Below the pieces are notes generated by a model. The model saw only the letters and a list, made by a program, of their open reading frames with translations. It had not been told where the DNA came from and made no database searches. The position numbers were made by a program, and so were the translations under genes. 64,000 nt of DNA, from NCBI RefSeq assembly GCF_052180275.1, contig NZ_CP197465.1, positions 6,200,001 to 6,264,000 of the forward strand. Reading direction: 5' to 3'. Of this stretch, positions 56,753-64,000 are shown one piece after another. Source of the stretch: Kumtagia sp052180275 (GTDB lineage Bacteria > Pseudomonadota > Alphaproteobacteria > Rhizobiales > Rhizobiaceae). Numbering within the stretch: position 1 is the first letter of the stretch; each line of letters starts with the position of its first letter.

Positions 56753-57670
56753 CTAATGCTTGGCGGTCGCGGCGATCTCGTCGCCATACCGGTATTCGAG
56801 GATGGATTTCAGCACCAGCGTCACCAGCGCCAGCGCGGCGAGCAGCGTCGACACGGCGAAGGCGCCGACGAAATTATATTCGTTGTAGAGGATCTCGACA
56901 TGCAGCGGCATGGTGTTGGTCAGGCCGCGTATGTGGCCGGAGACGACCGAGACCGCACCGAACTCGCCCATGGCGCGGGCGTTGCAGAGCAGCACGCCGT
57001 AGAGCAGCCCCCACTTGATGTTGGGCAGGGTCACGTACCAGAAGGTCTGCCAGCCGCTGGCGCCCAGCGAGATCGCCGCTTCCTCGTCGCCCGTTCCCTG
57101 CTCCTGCATCAGCGGGATCAGTTCGCGCGCCACGAAGGGGAAGGTGACGAAGATGGTGGCGAGCACGATGCCCGGCACCGCGAACAGGATCTCGATGCCA
57201 TGGCTCTTCAGCCATGGGCCGAGCACCGAGCCAGCGCCGAACAGCAGCACATAGACCAGACCGGAAATGACCGGCGAGACCGAGAAGGGAAGGTCGATCA
57301 GCGTCGTCAGGAACGCCTTGCCCTTGAACTCGAACTTCGCGATCGCCCAGGCCGCCGCGATGCCGAAGACCAGGTTGCAAGGCACCGCGATAGCGGCCAC
57401 GGTCAGCGTCAGGCGTATCGCTGACAGCGTGTCCGGCTCGGCCAGCGCCTCGAAGAAGGCGCCGCCACCCTTGCGGAACGCCTCGACGAACACCGAGACC
57501 AGCGGCAGGATCAGGAACAGCGCCATGAAAATCAGGGCGACGCCGATCAGCACCGCCTTGGTGGCGGTGGTTTCCGTCGTCGCGCGCACGGGCCTGCTCA
57601 CGGGGCCGACAGTACCAGCCCTTGGCCGGCCCCGCAAAGGGCCGCTCAGCGCCTCAACCGCCATAGCCAT
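56753..57670 (-). CDS. cysW: Sulfate ABC transporter permease CysW
   Basis: The 305-residue protein has about six helices and the binding-protein-dependent EAA loop (EEAAISLGASGWQTFWYVTLPNI near residue 199). It pairs with CysT to form the sulfate channel. Its start overlaps cysT by 17 bases; an ATG two codons later is an alternative. The N-terminal extension of about 35 residues is Thr/Arg-rich and longer than usual. Confidence 0.94.
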   Translation of the reverse strand: MAMAVEALSGPLRGRPRAGTVGPVSRPVRATTETTATKAVLIGVALIFMALFLILPLVSVFVEAFRKGGGAFFEALAEPDTLSAIRLTLTVAAIAVPCNLVFGIAAAWAIAKFEFKGKAFLTTLIDLPFSVSPVISGLVYVLLFGAGSVLGPWLKSHGIEILFAVPGIVLATIFVTFPFVARELIPLMQEQGTGDEEAAISLGASGWQTFWYVTLPNIKWGLLYGVLLCNARAMGEFGAVSVVSGHIRGLTNTMPLHVEILYNEYNFVGAFAVSTLLAALALVTLVLKSILEYRYGDEIAATAKH

Positions 57671-58517
57671 ACCTCCTGCGGCTCCACGCCTGGATCAGAT
57701 TGATGACGAAAAGCATGAGGAAGGAGATGACCAGCATCAGCGCCGCGATAGCCGTTGCGCCGGCGTAGTGGAACTCCTCCAGCCTGATCACGATCAGCAG
57801 CGGCGCGATCTCCGAGACATAGGGGATGTTGCCGGCGATGAAGATCACCGAGCCGTATTCGCCGACGGCGCGCGCGAATGCCAGCGCGAAGCCGGTCAGC
57901 ACGGCGGGCGCCAGCCCCGGCAGGATCACCCGCGAGATCGTCTGGAAGCGCGTGGCGCCCAGCGTGGCGGCGGCCTCCTCGACCTCCTTGTCGATCTCCT
58001 CCATCACCGGCTGCACGGTGCGCACGACAAAGGGCAGGCCGATGAAGATCAGCGCCACGACGATGCCGAGCGGCGTGAACGCCACCTTGAGACCGAGCGG
58101 CGCCAGCAACTGGCCGATCCAGCCGTTGGGCGCATAGATGGCGGCCAGCGCGATGCCGGCCACCGCCGTCGGCAGCGCGAAGGGAAGGTCGACCACCGCG
58201 TCGACGATGCGGCGGCCCGGAAAACGATAACGCACCAGCACCCACGCGATGATCACGCCGAAGACGACATTGACCAATGCGGCGATGAGCGCCGTGCCGA
58301 AGGATATCTTAAGGGCGCTGAGCGTGCGCTCATCCATGGCGATGGCCCAGAAGCCAGCCCAGCCCAACTCGCTCGTGCGCCACACCACGCCGGCCAGCGG
58401 GATGAGCACGATCAGCGTGAGGTAGGCAACCGTAAAGCCGAGCGTCAGCCCGAATCCCGGGATGACGCTCGGCCTGCGGAAATGCCACCCCGACCTTGTC
58501 GCGGTGGTCAGGCTCAT
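57654..58517 (-). CDS. cysT: Sulfate ABC transporter permease CysT
   Basis: The 287-residue protein has about six helices and the EAA loop (EEAAATLGATRFQTISRVILPGL near residue 179). LPFALPTAVAGIALAAIYAP near residue 110 is typical of CysT/CysU. It overlaps the binding-protein gene by one base and cysW by 17. Confidence 0.95.
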   Translation of the reverse strand: MSLTTATRSGWHFRRPSVIPGFGLTLGFTVAYLTLIVLIPLAGVVWRTSELGWAGFWAIAMDERTLSALKISFGTALIAALVNVVFGVIIAWVLVRYRFPGRRIVDAVVDLPFALPTAVAGIALAAIYAPNGWIGQLLAPLGLKVAFTPLGIVVALIFIGLPFVVRTVQPVMEEIDKEVEEAAATLGATRFQTISRVILPGLAPAVLTGFALAFARAVGEYGSVIFIAGNIPYVSEIAPLLIVIRLEEFHYAGATAIAALMLVISFLMLFVINLIQAWSRRRYGYGG

Positions 58518-59551
58518 CAGTTCGACGATGCCGGCTTGTAGATCTGGTCGAAGATGCCGCCGTCACCGAAATGGTAGGGTTGCGCCTTGGCCCAGCCGCC
58601 GAACTGCGGATCGTCGATCGTCACCAGGTTGAGTTTCGGGAAGCGCTCCAGTTCCGCCGCCGGCACGAGCTCCGGCTTGGAGGGACGGTAGAAGTTGCGC
58701 GCCGCGATCTGCTGGCCCTCTTCCGAATAGAGGTACTGGAGATAGGCTTCCGCCACCTTGCGGGTGCCCTTGGCGTCGACATTGGCGTCGACCACCGCCA
58801 CCGGCGGCTCGGCCAGGATCGACTGCGGCGGGATCACCGTATCGAACTGGTCGGCGCCGAATTCCTTGCCGACGAGGAACGCCTCGTTCTCCCAGGCGAG
58901 CAGAACGTCGCCAAGCTGGCGCTGCGCGAAGGTCGTGGTCGAGCCGCGCGCGCCGGTGTCGAGAACCGGAACGTGGCGGAACAGCTCGCCGATATATTCC
59001 TTCACCTTGGCCTCGTCGCCGCCATATTCCTTGTTGGCCCAGGCCCAGGCCGCCAGATAGTTCCAACGGGCGCCGCCCGAGGTCTTCGGGTTGGGCGTGA
59101 TGACCTCGACGCCGTCCTTCACCAGGTCGCCCCAGTCCTTGATGCCCTTGGGGTTGCCCTTGCGCACCAGGAAGACGATGGTCGAGGTGTAGGGCGAGGA
59201 ATTGTGCTCGAACTTGCCGCGCCAGTCCGCATTGATCTTGCCGCCGTTCTTGACGATGGCGTTGATGTCGCTTTCCAGCGCCAGCGTGACCACGTCGGCG
59301 TCGAGCCCGTCGATCACCGCGCGGGCCTGCTTGCCGGAGCCGCCATGCGAGACCTGGACGTTGAGCGTCTCGCCGGTCTCCTTCTTCCAATGGGCAGCGA
59401 AGGCGGCGTTGTATTCCTTGTAGAGTTCGCGCGTCGGATCGTACGACACGTTGAGGATCGTCGTATCGGCGAAAGCGAATCCAAGCCCACCGAACTGGAC
59501 CGAACCTGCGATAAGCGCCGAAAGAAACAGGGATCTGCGATTGAGGTTCAT
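58517..59551 (-). CDS. Sulfate ABC transporter, periplasmic binding protein
   Basis: The 344-residue product is a sulfate-binding protein of the Sbp/CysP family. It has a signal peptide (about residues 1-28, ending AFADT), the LNVSYDPTRELYKEYNAAF motif near residue 33 and SHGGSGKQARAVIDGLDADVV near residue 67, with the Ser and Gly that hold sulfate. GGAGG precedes the ATG. It is first of the operon and overlaps cysT by one base. Confidence 0.94.
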   Translation of the reverse strand: MNLNRRSLFLSALIAGSVQFGGLGFAFADTTILNVSYDPTRELYKEYNAAFAAHWKKETGETLNVQVSHGGSGKQARAVIDGLDADVVTLALESDINAIVKNGGKINADWRGKFEHNSSPYTSTIVFLVRKGNPKGIKDWGDLVKDGVEVITPNPKTSGGARWNYLAAWAWANKEYGGDEAKVKEYIGELFRHVPVLDTGARGSTTTFAQRQLGDVLLAWENEAFLVGKEFGADQFDTVIPPQSILAEPPVAVVDANVDAKGTRKVAEAYLQYLYSEEGQQIAARNFYRPSKPELVPAAELERFPKLNLVTIDDPQFGGWAKAQPYHFGDGGIFDQIYKPASSN

Positions 59552-60011
59552 GTCTGCCTCCGTTTGATAACGAACTTACTCTATCTGCTGGGTAGACATT
59601 ACGGGCGTAGCAAAATCCCCAAACTTGGATTTCGTTCCGCATTTTTCACGCTGTCGTCGGAGAAATGTGGAAATTTTTTTCTCCGGCGGTCAAATCCGGT
59701 CCGTACCTTGGGCGAGCGGTTTCGGGGCTAAGGCGGGGCTAAGGTTGGCGCGCCGGTGGTCAACCTGCGGGAGCACGCCGCCCGCGACATGGCGCTGCTT
59801 GTCGGCCTGACGCGGCATTTCCTCAAGCACGGGTAAGCCGGCCCCTTCGCGGCGGCAACTGAAGCGGACGCGCCCCGCCGCCGGCCGAGGCGACGATTCT
59901 TGGGACCATCGGCGCCCGCTGTTGTCACCGCCGCGCCTAGCAGCCATTATCGCGACAGGACAGGGCGCAGACGCCGTCCATCGCATGCGGAATGGATAGG
60001 GTCGGCATATC
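59552..60011. other. Gap between the sulfate operon and trkH, with a short coding-like remnant
   Basis: The 460 bases contain the sulfate operon promoter on the left, not clearly resolved, and a stretch at 59735-59836 on the plus strand that reads VNLREHAARDMALLVGLTR and ends with HFLKHG and TAA. It looks like the end of a real protein, but the frame is closed by a TAA just upstream, so it may be a remnant. Nothing else was found. Confidence 0.35.
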
Positions 60012-61469
60012 GTGAACAGATCGGCAGTCCGCGCCGCGGTGCATGTCGCGGCGGTCTTCGCGATCTACCTGTCGGTCGCCATGCTCGCGCCGGCGCTGAC
60101 CGATCTTTATTACGGCAATCCCGACTGGAAGGCCTTCGCCTTCTCGGCGCTGTTCGTCGGCGGTTTCGCGCTGGCCGTGGCGCTGGCGACGCAAGGCAAG
60201 CCGCCGACGGTGACCACCCGTTTCGGTTTCCTGCTGGTCAATCTGCTCTGGGTGACGATGGCGGTGGCCGGCGCGGTGCCGCTGATGCTGTCGTCGATAC
60301 AGCTCAGCCCGACGGACGCGTTCTTCGAGGCGGTTTCCGGCATCACCACCACCGGCGCCACGGTCATCAACGGCCTCGACAGCGCGCCGCCCGGCCTGCT
60401 GCTCTGGCGCTCGCTGCTCTGCTTCATGGGCGGCCTCGGCGTCATCGTGCTCGGCCTGTTCCTGCTGCCGTTCCTCAACATCGGCGGCGTCAGCTATTTC
60501 AAGATCGAATCCTCCGATATCGAGGACCGGCCGTTCGAGCGGTTCCAGACGTTCACCATCAGCCTGATCGGCATCTATGGCGCCCTCTGGGTGGCCTGCA
60601 CCATCGGCTACGCGGCGGGCGGCATGGAGACGTTCCATGCCGTCAACCACGCCATGTCGACAGTGGCGACCGGCGGGTTCTCCACGCACGACACCTCGTT
60701 CCTGCGCTATGCCGACATGCCGATGATCCTGTGGACGGGCAACATCTTCATGTTCATCGGCAGCCTGCCCTTCTCCATCATGATCCTGTTCGCGGTGCGC
60801 GGCCGGCTCGACGCGCTGCGCGATCCGCAGATCCGCGTCTTTGCCGGCTACTGCATCGTCTTCTCGGTCGCCGTGGCGATCTATTTGCGCGTAAAACTCG
60901 ACATGCCGTTCGGTGACGCCATTACCCATTCCACCTTCAACTTCATGTCGATCATCAGCACCGCCGGCTTCGCCAGCGACGACTACACACTGTGGGGGCC
61001 GTTCGCGGTGGCCTGCATCTTCGTCGCCACCTTCCTGGGTGGCTGCTCGGGCTCCACCACCGGCGGCATAAAAGCGTATCGCTTCCTGATCCTGTTCGAA
61101 CTGCTGGGCAACGGCCTGCGCCGGCTGATCTATCCGCACACCGTGCTGCCGGTGCGCTACGGCGACCGCACGGTGTCGTCTGAGATGCAGCACATGGTGG
61201 TGCTGTTCATCGCCTCGTTCTTCGTCATCTGGGGGATCGGCACGATCCTGCTCGGCGCCACCGGGCTCGACTTCGTCACCGCCACGACCGGCGCGCTGAC
61301 GGCGCTGACCAATGTCGGGCCGGGGCTGGGGCCGATCATCGGCCCGGTCGGCAATTTCTCGTCGCTGCCCGATATGTCGAAGTGGATTCTTTCGTTCCTG
61401 ATGCTGCTCGGCCGCCTCGAAATCCTGGCGGTGCTGGTGATGTTCACACCGGCTTTCTGGACGCGGTGA
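60012..61469 (+). CDS. trkH: TrkH-family potassium uptake protein
   Basis: TrkH forms the membrane pore of the Trk potassium importer, gated by TrkA. The 485-residue protein has four pore-loop motifs: SGITTTGATV near residue 109, STVATGGFSTHD near 216, ISTAGFASDD near 316 and ALTNVGPGLGP near 434, whose Gly residues form the filter. The start is the GTG at 60012. No trkA is in the window. Confidence 0.94.
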   Translation: MNRSAVRAAVHVAAVFAIYLSVAMLAPALTDLYYGNPDWKAFAFSALFVGGFALAVALATQGKPPTVTTRFGFLLVNLLWVTMAVAGAVPLMLSSIQLSPTDAFFEAVSGITTTGATVINGLDSAPPGLLLWRSLLCFMGGLGVIVLGLFLLPFLNIGGVSYFKIESSDIEDRPFERFQTFTISLIGIYGALWVACTIGYAAGGMETFHAVNHAMSTVATGGFSTHDTSFLRYADMPMILWTGNIFMFIGSLPFSIMILFAVRGRLDALRDPQIRVFAGYCIVFSVAVAIYLRVKLDMPFGDAITHSTFNFMSIISTAGFASDDYTLWGPFAVACIFVATFLGGCSGSTTGGIKAYRFLILFELLGNGLRRLIYPHTVLPVRYGDRTVSSEMQHMVVLFIASFFVIWGIGTILLGATGLDFVTATTGALTALTNVGPGLGPIIGPVGNFSSLPDMSKWILSFLMLLGRLEILAVLVMFTPAFWTR

Positions 61470-61726
61470 AATCCGGGGACGGCTCGCTGTCAGGTCGTCT
61501 CAATCGGCAAGTTTCTCGGCCCCACCGGGTGGAATGCGGATTAGGATCGTGCTCGGCATCGACGAACTCTGACCGAATCCGCTTCCGTCTGTTGTAGGGT
61601 GGAAAGCGGCCCAGCAGGTCTCAGGTAGCTGCGTGGGGAAAGCTGCCGTTCACGCTTATCAAGCACCGCATATCACTGAAAGTCGTAATCCGAGGGGACC
61701 ACGCAATAGGGTCGCGCGGATCGCTT

Positions 61727-64000
61727 CTATGCCAGTCCAAGCGCACGCGCTTTTGTCGCGGCCTCCAGGCGCGACGACACGTCGAGCTTCCCGAGAACTG
61801 CGGAGACGTGATGATCCACAGTCTTTGCAGAAATCGCCAGCTCCCGGGCGATGGCCTTGTTGCTAAGCCCCTGGCACAGTAGCAACAGGATGTTTAGCTC
61901 GCGAGTGGTCATGCCATGCGGGTTATTGCGGGTGGTCTTGGCCGGACCGCGCGGCGGGCGCCCGGATGCTGACAGGTTTGTGCCGAGCCGTCTCAGCACT
62001 GCGTCGGCACCAAGTCGCTTCATCAAGGATGTTGCGACGACCCGATCGTCCTCTGCCCCGTCCCACAGTTCTACCGCCCGCTCGAACTGCATGTCTTCGG
62101 CAGCAAAGGGCACGGCGGCGTGTGCGCCGGAAGGAAGGCCACCGAACTTCTCGTGCCAGAAGAAGAGTTCGGGCATGAGCTTGCCGTTCGGCAACATGGC
62201 AATGGACTGTTCGAGGAGCTGGAGCGCCTCGACGTGGCCGCTGCCGGCGATCCAAGCCGCTTCCGCCCGCAGCACCGCGTAGGGCGCGCAGCGCTGGAGC
62301 TCACTCCCGCGGACGAGGTAACTTTCGAGTTGCCGCAAGAGCGCGTCTGCGTCGTCCCCACGCCTGATCCGCAGGCGGGCCAGCGCAACCGCGGCCGGGA
62401 ACCTGGCCAGCGGAGTTGCCTGCGGATTGTCGAGCACGGCGATGGCGTTGGAGCCGGCTTCATCCCAGCGGCCGGTCCTCAGGAGGAGTTCGGCCCGCCA
62501 TGCCCGCATGTAGTCCCGCCAGGTATCGAGATCGCGTTCCATGCAGTAAGCGATGCCGGCATTCAGGGTTGCCTCGGCTTCGGCATGCGCGCGCCAGTTG
62601 ATCAGCACGCAGGCCAAATTCGTGTATGCGCGGGCAACATGCTCCTGGAGGTCGAATTCGAGGGCCAGACCAAGGCTTCGAGACAGGAGATCGCGGGCCG
62701 ATCCGAGATCGAGCCACTGGTGGACGGCGCCCAGATTGTTGAGGCTGTGGGCGACGATGTCGTTACGGCCCAGTGCCGTGGCGAGGTCAATTGCCGCCTG
62801 TCCAAAGCGTACGGTGTCGTCGATCCTGTCTGCCAACATGGCGAGCTGGGACTGGTTGGACCGCGCCATCGCAAGCTCCGGACCCGGCTTGCCTAGCGAC
62901 AGCAGATCGACCGCGGCCGTGGCCTGCTGCTCTGCCGAGACACGGTTTCCATCAAGATAGTTCAGGCGCGAAAGCCAGCGCAGACAGTCACCCTCCTGAA
63001 GGATATCGCCTTTTTGGGCGAAGCCGACGCGTGCTTCTTCAAGGCGATCCAGTGCCGCCCTTGTTCGACCGAGCAGATAGTGCTCGATGGCGAGCCTCAC
63101 CAACAGGTCATCCCGCTCGGGGAAGTCAGAGCCGTCCTGGTCTTCGAGAATCGCCGCGAGCATATCGGCGGCCTCGTGGTGGGCGCCGAGCGCCGAGGCT
63201 TCGCTCGCGGCCTGCGGCACAAGCGCTCGAAGCACTGCGACGTTTCTTGCCTGCCGGGCATGGTGGACAAGACGGGCAGCCGGCACCGATGCCAGCTTGC
63301 GCAAAGCCGCAAGCACCCTTCCGTTGATGACGCGGCGATCACGCTCCGACATCGCGGCCTCGACCGCGCGGCGAGCGATTTCGTGGCGAAACTGCACGTA
63401 TTCTTCCGTTGCGTTCAAGAGGCCCGCCCCGAGAGAGTCCGCAAGCGCTTCAACGCCCTCGGCACCAGCGATTTCCAATAGTACCTCCGTCTCGCAACGC
63501 CGAGGGAAAACGGCGGCGATGTTGAGGAAGTGCCGTGCTGCTGGTGCAAGCCGCTCCACTCGGCGCAGGACGGCATCCGTGACACTCACCGGCGGGACAT
63601 CGGCGACTCCGGCCCGTATCAGTTCGCTGGTGAAGAACGGATTGCCGGCCGTAAGGCGAAACAGGGAACGGGGATCTAGTCCGGCGGATAGCGCGAGACC
63701 CGCGACGGCACCTTCGCTCAGGAGTGGAACCTCCATCCGGACCAGCGACTGGGTGGGTATCTCGGCTAGCGCCCGCCTAAGTCGGCGCTGTCCGTCGGTG
63801 GCGTCGTTGCGGGCAGTGAGCAGCAGCAATACGTGCGTTCCGGTGATCCGCCGTCCCAAAAACCGGATCAGATCGAGGGTCGCATCGTCGGCCCAGTGTA
63901 CATCATCGATGAGGAGGAGGGTCGCCAGTCCAGCCTTGTCGAAAAGCTGCAGCGCTTCCGAAAACAGCCGTAGACGTGGGACCTCGACACCGGCGACAGG
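61727..64000 (-). CDS. Large ATP-binding LuxR-family regulator, N-terminus cut by window edge
   Basis: The frame is open from the right edge to the stop at 61727, giving 757 visible residues. Near the edge it has a Walker B-like stretch (LLLIDDVHWADDATLDLIRF) of the AAA/NB-ARC-type ATPase in MalT/LAL regulators; the Walker A part lies beyond the window. A long helical-repeat (TPR-like) region follows, and the C-terminus is a LuxR HTH (MTTRELNILLLLCQGLSNKA, SAKTVDHHVSAVLGKLDV). It would act as an ATP- and ligand-dependent activator. No target is visible. A TTG at 63859 is inside the ATPase domain and is not the start. Confidence 0.88.
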   Translation of the reverse strand, partial: PVAGVEVPRLRLFSEALQLFDKAGLATLLLIDDVHWADDATLDLIRFLGRRITGTHVLLLLTARNDATDGQRRLRRALAEIPTQSLVRMEVPLLSEGAVAGLALSAGLDPRSLFRLTAGNPFFTSELIRAGVADVPPVSVTDAVLRRVERLAPAARHFLNIAAVFPRRCETEVLLEIAGAEGVEALADSLGAGLLNATEEYVQFRHEIARRAVEAAMSERDRRVINGRVLAALRKLASVPAARLVHHARQARNVAVLRALVPQAASEASALGAHHEAADMLAAILEDQDGSDFPERDDLLVRLAIEHYLLGRTRAALDRLEEARVGFAQKGDILQEGDCLRWLSRLNYLDGNRVSAEQQATAAVDLLSLGKPGPELAMARSNQSQLAMLADRIDDTVRFGQAAIDLATALGRNDIVAHSLNNLGAVHQWLDLGSARDLLSRSLGLALEFDLQEHVARAYTNLACVLINWRAHAEAEATLNAGIAYCMERDLDTWRDYMRAWRAELLLRTGRWDEAGSNAIAVLDNPQATPLARFPAAVALARLRIRRGDDADALLRQLESYLVRGSELQRCAPYAVLRAEAAWIAGSGHVEALQLLEQSIAMLPNGKLMPELFFWHEKFGGLPSGAHAAVPFAAEDMQFERAVELWDGAEDDRVVATSLMKRLGADAVLRRLGTNLSASGRPPRGPAKTTRNNPHGMTTRELNILLLLCQGLSNKAIARELAISAKTVDHHVSAVLGKLDVSSRLEAATKARALGLA

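Noticed and set aside
61470..61726. Possible gene between trkH and the LuxR-type regulator
   Set aside because: The 257 bases have only short frames without ribosome-binding sites.

Overview
The window is G+C-rich chromosomal DNA from an alphaproteobacterium of the order Hyphomicrobiales (Rhizobiales), most like Mesorhizobium and its relatives. This rests on protein content: a rhizobial Irr regulator, a fused YlxR–L7Ae protein, fabA-fabB-fabI order, tripartite tricarboxylate transporters, many ATGA stop/start overlaps, and rhizobial intergenic palindromes. No rRNA, tRNA, CRISPR array, insertion sequence or phage gene was recognised. Both edges cut a gene: an RTX/PPC-type secreted protein on the left and a large ATPase-LuxR regulator on the right.

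Layout. 1-0.9 kb: 5' part of the RTX-like gene. 1.5-3.6 kb: metK and trmB. 3.7-10.3 kb: a TctE/TctD-like two-component system, a divergent orphan binding protein, and a tctCBA transporter. 10.3-11.2 kb: a 52-residue protein and a small unknown membrane protein whose paralogue lies at 54.9 kb. 11.4-17.3 kb: rimP-nusA-ylxR-infB, with a promoter, a leader hairpin with a U-run and a 3' terminator. 17.3-18.4 kb: an A+T-rich YcxB-like gene next to a GC-rich YcxB-like remnant without a start. 18.5-19.9 kb: rbfA-truB. 20-26 kb: corA, a small lipoprotein, a hydantoinase-like gene and glcB. 26-32.7 kb: a long palindrome, then tsaB-rimI, plsC, miaB, phoH, ybeY and corC. 32.8-35.7 kb: a four-gene chain joined by ATGA overlaps (E1-like adenylyltransferase, GNAT, both aconitase X subunits). 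35.7-38.9 kb: a metallo-beta-lactamase phosphodiesterase, a 2-hydroxyacid dehydrogenase, an SH3 protein and a DUF4260-like gene with an in-frame TGA. 38.9-42.3 kb: irr and fabA-fabB-fabI. 42.4-47.8 kb: a GGDEF/EAL protein, an RsmC-like methyltransferase, pnp and rpsO. 48.2-54.7 kb: a LacI-family regulator, a CUT2-type sugar ABC importer with two permeases, and gluconokinase. 54.9-59.6 kb: the second paralogue and the sulfate importer operon. 60-64 kb: trkH and the LuxR-type regulator.

How the genes work together. Two housekeeping blocks (SAM synthesis and tRNA modification; transcription elongation, translation initiation and ribosome maturation) are mixed with nutrient-uptake modules. The clearest regulated module is the LacI regulator with the sugar importer and gluconokinase: the same 14-base operator lies before the regulator gene and inside the importer promoter, which points to an ABC route for gluconate or a related sugar acid. 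The order of housekeeping genes suggests rearrangement: rpsO-pnp, normally just downstream of truB, lies 27.6 kb away on the opposite strand, and the phoH-ybeY-corC block is not next to metK.
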